64,000 nt of DNA from Emticicia sp. BO119. GTDB lineage: Bacteria; Bacteroidota; Bacteroidia; Cytophagales; Spirosomataceae. Below are positions 1 through 8,258 of this stretch, one piece after another (positions within the stretch are counted from its first letter, which is position 1; each line of letters opens with the position of its first letter). A program made the translations under genes and the position numbers. The DNA lies in assembly GCF_013912375.1 (NCBI RefSeq), contig NZ_JACETV010000010.1, positions 161,095 through 225,094 of the forward strand. The letters are read 5' to 3'. The notes below the pieces were generated by a model. It was not told where the DNA came from. It saw only the letters and a list, made by a program, of their open reading frames with translations, and did no database searches.

Positions 1-2
1 AC

Positions 3-65
3 AATTTTCAGATGCTTGGAGATACTACTAAAGATTTAGATCGAAATGATGATTTGGTAGTTTAA
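3..65 (+). CDS. 3' end of an unidentified gene (partial)
   Basis: The third frame is open from the left edge and stops at TAA (63-65), giving a 20-residue tail that ends in NDDLVV. It lies upstream of, and in the same direction as, the response regulator. A sensor kinase would be a natural partner there, but the tail is too short to recognise. It may also be chance reading of non-coding sequence. Confidence 0.3.
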   Translation, partial: NFQMLGDTTKDLDRNDDLVV

Positions 66-204
66 TTTTAGAAAAATGAGTTGAATTTTTTCACGATGTC
101 GGTTAGTAACCATTATATGTTATTGTGAAAATGGTTTTTATCTATTTCATTTGTAAAGCGGTCGGAAATAACCAGATTTTAGAAAATCTACTAATCAAAC
201 TAAC

Positions 205-838
205 ATGACAAGAGTAGCCGTATATGAAGATAATACTCGCCTCAGCGATTTAGTAGTAATGATGCTTGAAAACTCCGATGGTTTTATAGTAGTAGGAGTT
301 CATCAAAACTGCCTCAACGTGATAAGAGATATTAAAAATGAGCGGCCTGATCTAACTGTAATGGATATAGACATGCCAGAAGTCAATGGGTTAGATGGGG
401 TTTTGCTAATTAAAAAAGCAAAAAATGATATTAAAGTATTAATGCATACAGTATTTGATGATGATAAACGTTTATTTGAATGTTTGAAGAGAGTGGCAGA
501 TAGATGGCTATATTTTGAAAAGAGATTCGGCTACGATGCTAATTCAGGCAATTAGAGATGTTCAGAATGGTGGAGCACCAATGTCGCCTGCAATTGCACG
601 ACAAGTTTTACAGGTATTTCATCAGAATGAGAGTTCGAAAAATTATCAGCTTTCTGAGCGTGAGAAAGAAATTCTCCAATTACTTTCATATGGCAATTCT
701 TACAAATTAATTGCAGCTGCGAATAAAATTTCAATTGAAACTGTTCGTCGTCATCTACAAAATATTTATCAAAAATTGCATGTTCAATCGGCTACTGAAG
801 CCGTTTCAAAAGCAATACGTGAAAAATTAGTTAAATAA
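205..838 (+). pseudogene. LuxR/NarL-type response regulator, frameshifted
   Basis: Two overlapping open frames together make one two-domain response regulator. Frame one (205 to about 501) is a receiver domain with the acidic start MTRVAVYEDN, the phospho-acceptor Asp in VMDIDMPEVNG and the following threonine-containing strand. Frame two (506 to 838) continues with the conserved GYILKR of the receiver, then a linker and a LuxR helix-turn-helix (LSEREKEILQLL, IAAANKIS, ETVRRHLQNIYQKL). The join is a tandem AGAT AGAT (498-505). Removing one copy restores a continuous protein of about 209 residues, the usual family length. As it stands, translation from 205 leaves frame and ends at 555, so no DNA-binding domain is made. 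An internal TTG at 515 could start a separate DNA-binding piece, but the receiver/HTH homology argues for one broken gene. A sequencing error cannot be excluded. Confidence 0.85.
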
Positions 839-969
839 TTCTTTCACCCTGTAAAGTTTGGTGCCATTTAAAAGTATAATACGTTCACCCGAGTTCAATG
901 ATATTATTATATTCAGAAATCTTATTGTTTATATTAAATTGAGTTATCTGTTTACATCAAATAAAACAA

Positions 970-2298
970 TCAAGAATGAAGCAACTCTTCACATACTTCC
1001 TCTACTTCGACTAACATCTCAGCATTAATATTCACTAAGTTTACGTTTTGGGTTTCATTAATAAGCAAAGGGTCATATTTAGCCACCACTCTCACGTAAT
1101 TCTCGGTAAAGCCTTGCATTAAACCATTTTGAACGTCTTCTTCAAATAAAACAGAGAAGTTTTTGCCGATTTGCTGCCCATAGAAAAAGCGTCTCTTTTT
1201 ATCAGATAGTATATGCAGCATTTTTGAACGGTCAGCTCTTTTATTCGCTGGCACTACAGGCTTGATACCCAAGGCATAAGTATTCGGACGCTCAGAATAA
1301 GTAAATACATGTAAATAACTAATATCAAGGTCATTCAAAAATTGATAAGTTGTCATGAATTCCTCATCAGTCTCTCCCGGATGCCCAACAATCACATCAA
1401 CCCCAATACAACAATCGGGCATGAGTTCTTTTATTTTGGCAACTCTATCTGCATATAATTCTCTTTTGTATCTTCGGCGCATCAATCCTAATACTTTATT
1501 GGAACCCGATTGCAAAGGAATATGAAAATGGGGGACAAATCGTTTTGAGTTAGCTACAAATTCAATAATTTCATCGGCCAGAAGATTAGGCTCAATACTT
1601 GAGATTCTGAATCTTTCGATGCGTTCTACATTATCAAGTGCCTTGACCAATTCAAAGAAAGTCTCCTTTCGCTCATCGTTCTGCAAACCAAAATCACCGA
1701 TGTTTACACCCGTCAATACAATTTCTTTCACACCACTTTCGGCAATTTCATAAGCCGCTTTCACTACATTCTGAATAGTATCGGAACGGCTTTTACCACG
1801 AGCTAATGGAATGGTACAATAAGAGCAAGGATAGTCACAACCATCCTGTACTTTAAGAAATGTACGGGTACGGTCATTCAAAGAATAAGAAGTATGATAA
1901 TCAATCGCTTCCTCAATTTTGGAGTTATAAACTTTGGCGGTTGGGTCTTTAGGTTCTTTTACAAAATCACCAATAATATCTATTAATCTGAATTTTTCGG
2001 CTGCACCCAAAACGGCATCAACCCCTTCAATCTCAGAAATTTCTTTGGGCTTTAACTGGGCATAGCAACCGATAATAGCTACATAGCCATCAGGGTTTAT
2101 CTTATTCGCTTCCTTAACAATCTTTTTGCACTTCTTGTCTGCATTTTCTGTCACAGAACAAGTATTGATTATAAAAATATCAGGTTTTTGATTAAACTCC
2201 ACTTTCTGGTACCCTCTTTCTTCAAACATGCGTCCGATAGTTGAGGTTTCTGAATAGTTTAGCTTACAACCTAATGTGTAAAACGCTACTTTTTTCAT
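970..2298 (-). CDS. mtaB: tRNA (t6A37) methylthiotransferase MtaB
   Basis: A radical-SAM methylthiotransferase that converts t6A at position 37 of ANN-decoding tRNAs to ms2t6A. The N-terminal methylthiotransferase domain shows the three cluster-binding cysteines in LGCKLN (C11), NTCSV (C47) and IIGCYAQ (C78). The radical-SAM domain has CDYPCSYC (C154, C158, C161), and a TRAM-like C-terminal part follows. LGCKLNYSE and the 442-residue length match MtaB better than MiaB. I take the ATG at 2298 rather than the one at 2313, because family proteins begin at MKKVAFYTLGCK. The gene stands alone, divergent from the GNAT gene. The Sua5/TsaC enzyme that makes the t6A precursor is encoded further along. 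Confidence 0.9.
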   Translation of the reverse strand: MKKVAFYTLGCKLNYSETSTIGRMFEERGYQKVEFNQKPDIFIINTCSVTENADKKCKKIVKEANKINPDGYVAIIGCYAQLKPKEISEIEGVDAVLGAAEKFRLIDIIGDFVKEPKDPTAKVYNSKIEEAIDYHTSYSLNDRTRTFLKVQDGCDYPCSYCTIPLARGKSRSDTIQNVVKAAYEIAESGVKEIVLTGVNIGDFGLQNDERKETFFELVKALDNVERIERFRISSIEPNLLADEIIEFVANSKRFVPHFHIPLQSGSNKVLGLMRRRYKRELYADRVAKIKELMPDCCIGVDVIVGHPGETDEEFMTTYQFLNDLDISYLHVFTYSERPNTYALGIKPVVPANKRADRSKMLHILSDKKRRFFYGQQIGKNFSVLFEEDVQNGLMQGFTENYVRVVAKYDPLLINETQNVNLVNINAEMLVEVEEVCEELLHS

Positions 2299-2407
2299 AA
2301 AAACAAATTTCAAGGTGCAAATTTAATGAAAATTAATAGATTTGCTCTTATTACATTGAAAACCAGCACTACTATTATTTCATCACCCCGAAAAACAATA
2401 CCTTTTT

Positions 2408-2896
2408 ATGTTAAAAAGTTCAAGATTTGATTTTCTGAAAGTTAAAGAAACATCAATTCATAAATTTAATGAGATTCGGTTTACCTATAATGTTATGAAA
2501 TACATTACAGGTCATGCACTTACAACCGAAGAAGCGATTCAGAGATATTTGAGATATACTGACGACCCGATTTTTGGTAATTATTTTGTAATAGATAATA
2601 CCAATCAAAAAGTTATTGGACTGGTAAAATTTGTTGAAGAACCAAAGGGGGTGATTGAAGTAGGTTATAGTGTGTTTGAAGAGTATTGGGGAAAGGGTTA
2701 TGCAACTGAAATGGCTGAAACAATGATAGACTATGCCTTGGCAAATCTGAACCCTGATAAAATTATTGGTTATGTAGACGCCAGAAATCCTGCATCAATG
2801 AAAGTTTTAAGAAAAATGGGACTGATTAAAGAGAGTCAGGAAATAGAGCGGAACGGGAATACGGTTTATTTGTTTACAAAAATGATTAAACAATAA
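2408..2896 (+). CDS. GNAT family N-acetyltransferase (RimJ/RimL-like)
   Basis: An acetyl-CoA-dependent N-acetyltransferase of unknown substrate, 162 residues, the normal size for a single GNAT fold. The acetyl-CoA loop is in EEYWGKGYATEMAETM. The C-terminal strand-helix follows in IGYVDARNPASMKVLRKMGL, the segment typical of the RimJ/RimL-like branch (Acetyltransf_3). These enzymes acetylate protein N-termini, ribosomal proteins, amino acids or antibiotics, and nothing here picks the target. The gene is monocistronic: mtaB runs the other way upstream and a hairpin terminator follows the stop. Confidence 0.8.
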   Translation: MLKSSRFDFLKVKETSIHKFNEIRFTYNVMKYITGHALTTEEAIQRYLRYTDDPIFGNYFVIDNTNQKVIGLVKFVEEPKGVIEVGYSVFEEYWGKGYATEMAETMIDYALANLNPDKIIGYVDARNPASMKVLRKMGLIKESQEIERNGNTVYLFTKMIKQ

Positions 2897-2906
2897 AGAA
2901 CAAAAA

Positions 2907-2927
2907 CCTCATAACAGTGTCATGAGG
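2907..2927. terminator. bidirectional terminator between GNAT gene and glnII
   Basis: CCTCAT and ATGAGG pair around a 9-base loop. AAA/TTT extends the stem past one mismatch. It sits between two converging genes, so it can serve both. Confidence 0.65.
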
Positions 2928-2958
2928 CTTTGTAAACAAAATATTATTCGAAAAAATC

Positions 2959-3975
2959 TTAAACTTCTGCTGTTTTTACGGTCTTGATGATACGAGCGGC
3001 CACTTTGTATGGGTCTGCCGCAGAGTTAGGACGACGGTCTTCTAACCAGCCTTTCCAACCTTTCTGAACCGCTGCAATCGGGATACGGATTGATGCACCA
3101 CGGTCAGAAATACCATAAGAGAATTTGTCAATTGATTGCGTTTCGTGCTTGCCAGTTAAACGTAAATGGTTATCAGCGCCATAAACTGCAATGTGTTCTT
3201 TCACGAATGGAGCAAACGCTTGACAGATGATATCGTAAGTTTCTTTTTTACCGGCAGTTCTCAAAATTGTATTTGAGAAGTTAGCATGCATACCTGAACC
3301 ATTCCAGTCTGTTGCACCCAATGGTTTACAATGCCAGTTAATAGCAACATTATATTTTTCACCTAATCTTTCTAAGAAATAACGTGCAATCCAGGTTTCG
3401 TCACCTGCTTGTTTTGCACCTTTAGCAAATACCTGGAATTCCCATTGACCAGCAGCAACCTCAGCATTGATCCCTTCAACGTTCAAGCCTGCCTGTAAAC
3501 AGATTTCAAGGTGTTCTTCAATAATTTCACGACCAAATGCATTAGCAGCACCTACCGAACAATAATATTGCCCTTGTGGAGCCGGGTAACCGTTTGCAGG
3601 GAAACCAAGTGGTTTGTTAGTTTCAGGATTCCACAAGAAATATTCCTGCTCAAAACCAAACCAGAAATCATTGTCATCATCTTCGATTGTAGCACGGCCG
3701 TTAGACTCGTGAGGAGTGCCATCAGAATTTAATACTTCACACATTACTAAATAGCCTGTACCTAATCGAGCAGGGTCAGGACAGATATATACAGGCTTTA
3801 ACAAACAATCAGATGAACCACCTGGAGCTTGCTCTGTAGATGAGCCATCAAATGACCACATATCACAATCTTCCAATTTACCACTGAAATTTTTTTCTAT
3901 TTTGGTTTTGCTGCGAAGGCTTTGTGTTGGTTTGTAACCATCAAGCCAAATGTACTCTAATTTAGCTACTGCCAT
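2959..3975 (-). CDS. glutamine synthetase type II
   Basis: Makes glutamine from glutamate, ammonia and ATP. At 338 residues it is far shorter than GlnA type I (about 470) and matches the eukaryote-like type II family that Bacteroidota also carry. The beta-grasp domain opens with KLEYIWLDGY and contains WSFDGSST. The catalytic domain shows FGFEQEYFLW, GINAEVAAGQWEFQ (metal and glutamate site), NGSGMHANFS (ATP and metal) and the arginine-rich GISDRGASIRIP. A type III enzyme is encoded 4.3 kb away, so this strain has two unrelated glutamine synthetases. On the minus strand, TATATTTG at 4024-4031 is a possible -7 promoter element about 50 bp upstream of the ATG. Confidence 0.93.
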   Translation of the reverse strand: MAVAKLEYIWLDGYKPTQSLRSKTKIEKNFSGKLEDCDMWSFDGSSTEQAPGGSSDCLLKPVYICPDPARLGTGYLVMCEVLNSDGTPHESNGRATIEDDDNDFWFGFEQEYFLWNPETNKPLGFPANGYPAPQGQYYCSVGAANAFGREIIEEHLEICLQAGLNVEGINAEVAAGQWEFQVFAKGAKQAGDETWIARYFLERLGEKYNVAINWHCKPLGATDWNGSGMHANFSNTILRTAGKKETYDIICQAFAPFVKEHIAVYGADNHLRLTGKHETQSIDKFSYGISDRGASIRIPIAAVQKGWKGWLEDRRPNSAADPYKVAARIIKTVKTAEV

Positions 3976-4372
3976 TGTTGTAATTTTTTAATATGTTTCG
4001 GTTATTAATCAAAGAATATGTTACAAATATATACTCAAAAAACAATATAAGATTCTGTGAAGTCTAATTATTTTAGATTAAAATTGTATATTCTTTAAAT
4101 AATACAATTAATTATGGAAATATTAAGATTGCTTTCTGATTTGTAAATAAACTATATTCTTATTTTGACTTAAAAGTATAAAAAAATGAATCGTAGCTAC
4201 TTTTTTGAAACCTCATTTTTTAGAAAAAATAAAAAATATCTATTATATAACGGAAAATTGTACTAATAATTGTGAAAATTGCATTTTTGTCGGATTTGAT
4301 TTTTTTAAGAATTAATACTTCTTTCAGGAAGTATGATTTTAAGTAGAAATAACTAAATAAATTGCGCTATTT

Positions 4373-4510
4373 TTAATGATTATTCATGGCGCTGCTTCTT
4401 TGGTAGTGGCTATGATTACTGCCCTCAGCCAAAAAGGTTCCCACCATATTGGTAACCTTTTCTGGTTTCGTTTTAAAAGTTAATATCTTAAAAGTTTCAT
4501 TGTTTTGCAT
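4373..4510 (-). CDS. possible small ORF, 45 residues, unknown
   Basis: An ATG-started frame encodes a 45-residue basic, hydrophilic peptide beginning MQNNETFKIL and ending SSAMNNH. It has no signal peptide, membrane segment or recognisable domain. Its first 14 bases overlap the end of another open frame on the same strand, which could mean translational coupling or a frameshift in one decayed gene. Base composition is more gene-like than the surrounding AT-rich DNA. This is the weakest kind of support, and it may be non-coding. Confidence 0.25.
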   Translation of the reverse strand: MQNNETFKILTFKTKPEKVTNMVGTFLAEGSNHSHYQRSSAMNNH

Positions 4511-4685
4511 CTGATAAATAGTACTTGAATGCATTTATACCTTCGCCGCCTTCACTGCGCTTGTGGTCTTTCTTTTTCTTCGGTCTTTCTAATAGTTTTA
4601 ATGCTGAGGGCTGGTTATGAATGATTATTGAATACTGAGTTTCCGCAACCGGGCGTTTTATAAATTTCCAATTTTTGATTCTTAT
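4497..4685 (-). other. open frame without a normal start codon
   Basis: Sixty-two codons are open between two stops. They contain a lysine-rich stretch (ERPKKKKDHKRSEGGEG) and end with SDAKQ. No ATG, GTG or TTG lies in a sensible position. It could be a decayed gene joined by a frameshift to the small ORF it overlaps, or a chance open frame. Confidence 0.2.
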
Positions 4686-4790
4686 TCAAAGGTATTGCGG
4701 GAGATTTTTGGTGAAATCATACTAATGTATTATTCTTCAAGCGCTTTGATTAAGACTATTTAGACCCGTTCCAAATAATTCCTAATTAAA

Positions 4791-4807
4791 TTTGGATTTA
4801 TTCTAAA
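4791..4807. promoter_or_regulatory. palindromic operator-like site upstream of the ferritin-linked small gene
   Basis: TTTGGA, five bases, TCTAAA: an imperfect 6-5-6 inverted repeat extended by one more A/T pair on each side. It overlaps the -33 region of the downstream promoter. The same architecture recurs before the ferritin gene. Its resemblance to sites of DtxR/Fur-type metal regulators is an inference. Confidence 0.5.
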
Positions 4808-4822
4808 TAAGCTATACTTTTG
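4792..4822 (+). promoter_or_regulatory. promoter of the small gene before ferritin
   Basis: A Bacteroidota-type promoter: -7 element TACTTTTG (4815-4822, matching TAnnTTTG) with TTG at 4792-4794, 20 bases upstream. The palindrome at 4791-4807 overlaps the TTG, as expected for a repressor site. Confidence 0.5.
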
Positions 4823-4847
4823 TGTCATCATTTTAAGTCAATTAGAA

Positions 4848-5213
4848 ATGGAGTGCCAACAAGTAATGGAATCTTCGCAAATAGAGTTATATAAAACTAC
4901 TAAAGGACAAGCTTATCAGTGTAATCTTTCAAACAGAATCTTTTTAGAATTCGGCGGTATTACTACCGCTTTCAAGGTTCATAACTTTATTAATTTCAAG
5001 AGACTAATTGACGGCATAAACATCATTGATAAACTCTACGATTTATCAGACGAAGCAGACTTCGATATTATCAACGCTCCCAATTCCAATCAAACCTTTA
5101 CTCTTCATCTTTGTGAGCTTATTCATTTAAGAGAATTACTGTCAGGAGCCAGATTTGCCCTATACGTAAATTCTTTCCTGAACGAAGTTTTAGGCGAATA
5201 TGAGGTTATTTAA
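4848..5213 (+). CDS. uncharacterised protein, possibly DUF6686 family
   Basis: A 121-residue soluble protein with no signal peptide or membrane segment and no catalytic motif I can name. The central pattern (KGQAYQCNLSNRIFLEFGG, then FINFKRLID) resembles short Bacteroidota proteins I associate with DUF6686. That assignment is from memory and uncertain. Several first residues (MECQQVME) could be skipped if the ATG at 4866 is used. It is followed by a ferritin gene, and both have the same 6-5-6 palindrome upstream, so a link to iron handling is plausible. Its role in that is unknown. Confidence 0.6.
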   Translation: MECQQVMESSQIELYKTTKGQAYQCNLSNRIFLEFGGITTAFKVHNFINFKRLIDGINIIDKLYDLSDEADFDIINAPNSNQTFTLHLCELIHLRELLSGARFALYVNSFLNEVLGEYEVI

Positions 5214-5224
5214 TCCTAATTATA

Positions 5225-5241
5225 TTTAGAATATCTCTAAA
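5225..5241. promoter_or_regulatory. perfect palindromic operator-like site upstream of ferritin
   Basis: TTTAGA, five bases, TCTAAA: a perfect 6-5-6 inverted repeat, extended by A5224/T5242. It lies about 40 bp upstream of the ferritin promoter's TTG. It matches the site before the preceding gene in 11 of the 12 arm positions, which suggests one regulator for both. Confidence 0.55.
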
Positions 5242-5280
5242 TTTTGCTCCTTTAGGTCATATTTTGAACAATTTTACTAC

Positions 5281-5307
5281 TTGGTTTGTAATAATGTTAT
5301 ACATTTG
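5281..5307 (+). promoter_or_regulatory. promoter of the ferritin gene
   Basis: TACATTTG (5300-5307) fits the Bacteroidota -7 consensus TAnnTTTG. TTG at 5281-5283 is 16 bases upstream. The start codon follows 20 bases after the -7 element. Confidence 0.6.
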
Positions 5308-5327
5308 AAAAAACATTATTATAGAAT

Positions 5328-5858
5328 ATGAAAGATTTAGTTAGACTTCGCACCTCCTTAAAAGAAGAGATAGAAACCGCATTAAACGGACAGATAAAAA
5401 TGGAAGCGGAGGCTTCTGCCAAGTATTTATCGATGGGCTCATGGTGTGAGCGAAATGGTTATCTGAAAAGCGCCGCTTATTTATATAAACAGTCAAATGA
5501 AGAACGTGAGCATATGCTCAAAATCTTCCACTATGTGGCATCTGTGGGTGGCACGGCTATCAGCCCTGAAGTAGGAACACCACAGGTAGAGTGGGGGACT
5601 TTCCAAAGTATTTTCGAAGATGCACTACAAAGCGAAATTAATGTAACGCACGCCATTAACAAATTGGTTACTAAGGCTCGTAATGCAGAGGATTATGCTA
5701 CAGAGAACTTCTTACAATGGTTTGTAAAAGAACAAGTTGAAGAAGAAGCAAACGCTCGTCGGGCTATCGAATTATTTGATGTGATTGGAAAAGATGGTAC
5801 CGGCCTATTTGTTATCGATAAAGAAATCGGTAAAATTGGTAGTGGAGAAGCAGAATAA
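5328..5858 (+). CDS. non-haem ferritin
   Basis: An iron-storage protein that oxidises Fe(II) at a di-iron ferroxidase centre and stores it in a 24-subunit shell. The 176-residue length is typical of bacterial ferritin. The four-helix bundle is readable: helix A ends in EAEASAKYLSMGSW (ferroxidase Glu), helix B has SNEEREHMLK (the ExxH motif) and helix D has FLQWFVKEQVEEEANAR. No methionine haem ligand of the bacterioferritin type is evident. It has its own promoter with an upstream palindrome and ends at a long hairpin. Confidence 0.92.
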   Translation: MKDLVRLRTSLKEEIETALNGQIKMEAEASAKYLSMGSWCERNGYLKSAAYLYKQSNEEREHMLKIFHYVASVGGTAISPEVGTPQVEWGTFQSIFEDALQSEINVTHAINKLVTKARNAEDYATENFLQWFVKEQVEEEANARRAIELFDVIGKDGTGLFVIDKEIGKIGSGEAE

Positions 5859-5882
5859 GATTTTTTAATTAGTTGAATAGAT

Positions 5883-5951
5883 ATGAGTCATCCCGGATTT
5901 TGATTAATTGTTAATTAAGCAGGCAATTAATTAAAATCCGGGATGACTCAT
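5883..5951. terminator. strong bidirectional terminator after ferritin
   Basis: Two 28-base arms (5883-5910 and 5924-5951) pair with one G-T type mismatch around a 13-base loop, with T runs on both strands. It separates the converging ferritin and ferredoxin-like genes. Confidence 0.85.
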
Positions 5952-5957
5952 TTTTAC

Positions 5958-6224
5958 TTATCGTTCTAAGATATACCTGTCAAAAAATTTTTCGGCTTTT
6001 CTCTCCGTTACCTCTCCATGCCAGATGTTTTCGGGTTGAAAACTTACTACTGGAGCGTGGTCACAATTATCAGAGCAATCCATTTTTATCAAAATTACCT
6101 CTCCTTTTAAATGGTTATCTTTGATTTTATCTTTAAAAACCCGACGAATTTCTTTGCTATACTTGCCACATTTACTTCCATCACAAACGAAAATAGTATG
6201 GTTGGGTATATCTATTTTGCTCAT
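5958..6224 (-). CDS. thioredoxin-like [2Fe-2S] ferredoxin-fold protein
   Basis: An 88-residue cytoplasmic protein with the cysteine pattern of thioredoxin-like 2Fe-2S ferredoxins: CDGSKCG near the N-terminus, CSDNC in the middle. It lacks the larger NuoE-type partner domain, so it is probably a small electron carrier. It starts only two bases after the stop of the upstream LTA-synthase-like gene and is co-transcribed with it. I see no functional link between the two. Confidence 0.75.
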   Translation of the reverse strand: MSKIDIPNHTIFVCDGSKCGKYSKEIRRVFKDKIKDNHLKGEVILIKMDCSDNCDHAPVVSFQPENIWHGEVTERKAEKFFDRYILER

Positions 6225-6226
6225 AG

Positions 6227-8065
6227 CTATTTGTCTAAATAATCCTGAAAAGTTCTTTGCATTAATGCTTTACCTAAATCAATATCATGTGTGTTTAATG
6301 ATCCGTTCAATTGAATCATCTTTTTACCAATATTATCAAAAATCAATTCTTGTTTGGGTTGAATAAACCCAAATCCATTATTAAACGAAAAGAAAGCCCA
6401 TTGCTTTGTTTTAGGATCGAAAATATTTTTACTCCAATTATAAGCATAAGCATCCAGGCCAAGCTGTTTAAGTAGTGTAGCTGATATATCTATCTGCGAG
6501 GCTATTCCTTCCATTTCAAAACCGTGCTTAGCTAAGGCACCGCCAAGCCATAGCATTGGAATCTTAAAATCATCTACTTTTTTGTCAGTTTCTGGAATTC
6601 TATGCCCATGGTCAGCAACAATAATAATGAGCGTATTTGACCACCAGGGTTGTCTTTTGGCTGAATCAATAAAATTACCTAACGACTGATCAGCATAAAA
6701 CATTGCATTCATAAATTTTGACTCCTCATCATCACCTTCAAATGTATTCTTAGTAGGAATCTCAAATGGTTCATGACTACTCAAGGTTAATATTGTTGAA
6801 AAGAAAGGTTGATTAATTGTGGAGTGGTCATTTAGGTACTTCTTGAATACAATATCGTCATGAGCTCCCCATTTGGAATTCCAGTACTTAGAATCAAAAT
6901 CCTGTTTACTAACAATTTTTTGAAAATCAGCTGAATATAGATATGATTTGATATTGGCAAATTCTACCTCTCCACCATAGTAAAAATCTGTTGAGTATGA
7001 ATTGTTTTCAAAATCTTTACTTAAAACCGGCAATTTTGATGATTTGTTTGGTTCAGTAATAATTGAAGCCATAGGTTGTGCCGGATACCCACTTAGAATT
7101 GCAGGGATACCTTTGTCAGTTCTATCTCCGCTGGCGAACATATTAGAGAAGTAGATACCTTCTTTTTTTAACTCATTGAATCGTGGCGTTACTTCAGTGC
7201 CTCCAATTGTTCGACTGGTTACCTTCCTGGTAAAACTCTCCCAAATAATAATCAGTACATTTGGTTTTTTTATATCATTTCTGATAACACTATTTGTTGT
7301 GTTTGAGTTTTCATAAAGCTCTTTAATATTATTGCTTAATTCTTCTTTGGGTAAATAAGTATATGGATTGACTTTATCATAAGAACCGTTTACAAGAGAA
7401 CTGAAAAAATTCCAGGTTGGATTGACAGCAGCAATATTGGCAAAATTATTTGTTGAAAAGTACACAGTGCTTTGATTCATAGGTGAGATACCAAGACTTC
7501 CTCTGATCGGAACAAAAAGGGCAAGTGTACATACTATAGCTATCGGTATAAATGGAATATTATCGATATGATTCCAGTTATCAATGTTTTTGGTTATAAT
7601 TCTATAAACAATCAGTGAAGCAACAACCAGCAAGATTAAAAAACTGATAAATAACTGAACCAATGGAGAAGAACTTACGGAGGCCCATGCTTCCCGAGGG
7701 GTTTTCAGATAACGAAGCGGTGTAGCATCTAAATGGTAACCCCAAGTATTGAAAACCTGTAAATCAATCACAATAATCAGGTTTGCAATCAGTACCATTA
7801 AAAATGTATAAGAAAAAATCCAGTTTTCAAGCCTGCTTTTTTTGATGAAGTTTGATAGAGAAACCAACAGGAACGGAATAACTGAGAGATAACCAGCCAT
7901 TGAGAAGTCCATTCGTATTCCATTCCAGAAAATACCCCATATAGTCTGAAGCGTTAATAACTTCGTATCTTCAATATGATAACCTAAAAATATTACTCTG
8001 GCAACCAGAAAAAAAATTACCCAAAAACCATAATAAATAAGTAAAAATTGTAAGCGTTCTTTCAT
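6227..8065 (-). CDS. LTA synthase family (sulfatase-fold) membrane phosphotransferase
   Basis: A 612-residue inner-membrane protein with about five N-terminal membrane helices (first 190 residues) and a periplasmic alkaline-phosphatase/sulfatase domain. The catalytic domain opens with NVLIIIWESF (metal-binding Glu). The nucleophile threonine is in SGDRTDKGIPAIL, and VADHGHR is the second metal site. In Firmicutes such enzymes polymerise glycerol phosphate. In Gram-negative Bacteroidota, which lack LTA, they probably transfer phospho-alcohol head groups to lipids or glycans. The substrate here is unknown. It is the first gene of a two-gene operon with the ferredoxin-like protein. Confidence 0.85.
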   Translation of the reverse strand: MKERLQFLLIYYGFWVIFFLVARVIFLGYHIEDTKLLTLQTIWGIFWNGIRMDFSMAGYLSVIPFLLVSLSNFIKKSRLENWIFSYTFLMVLIANLIIVIDLQVFNTWGYHLDATPLRYLKTPREAWASVSSSPLVQLFISFLILLVVASLIVYRIITKNIDNWNHIDNIPFIPIAIVCTLALFVPIRGSLGISPMNQSTVYFSTNNFANIAAVNPTWNFFSSLVNGSYDKVNPYTYLPKEELSNNIKELYENSNTTNSVIRNDIKKPNVLIIIWESFTRKVTSRTIGGTEVTPRFNELKKEGIYFSNMFASGDRTDKGIPAILSGYPAQPMASIITEPNKSSKLPVLSKDFENNSYSTDFYYGGEVEFANIKSYLYSADFQKIVSKQDFDSKYWNSKWGAHDDIVFKKYLNDHSTINQPFFSTILTLSSHEPFEIPTKNTFEGDDEESKFMNAMFYADQSLGNFIDSAKRQPWWSNTLIIIVADHGHRIPETDKKVDDFKIPMLWLGGALAKHGFEMEGIASQIDISATLLKQLGLDAYAYNWSKNIFDPKTKQWAFFSFNNGFGFIQPKQELIFDNIGKKMIQLNGSLNTHDIDLGKALMQRTFQDYLDK

Positions 8066-8258
8066 CGAATCTGTTTAGTAAAATAAGTTTCAGTTCAGGT
8101 TTATTTATCGTATGCTTATTATTATAAATATTGTCAGTTTATAACAGCATAATGGCTAAAATTATACCTGTTAGAAGCATAAATGTTTTTTTTATCAATG
8201 TTCTTTCTCTATTTTTAACCCCAAATATAGGACATACCAACAAAACTACTAATAAAAA

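Larger units (their letters stand above)
3976..4847. other. 872-bp intergenic region without a confident gene
   Basis: The part next to glnII (to about 4370) is extremely AT-rich and looks like promoter and leader DNA. The part from about 4373 to 4690 is visibly richer in G+C and has open minus-strand frames (listed separately). The last 100 bp hold the promoter and palindrome of the next gene. No RNA gene or mobile element was recognised. Confidence 0.5.

Noticed and set aside
515..838. A stand-alone LuxR DNA-binding protein starting at TTG 515
   Set aside because: Its first residues complete the receiver domain of the upstream frame, and a 4-bp duplication explains the break.
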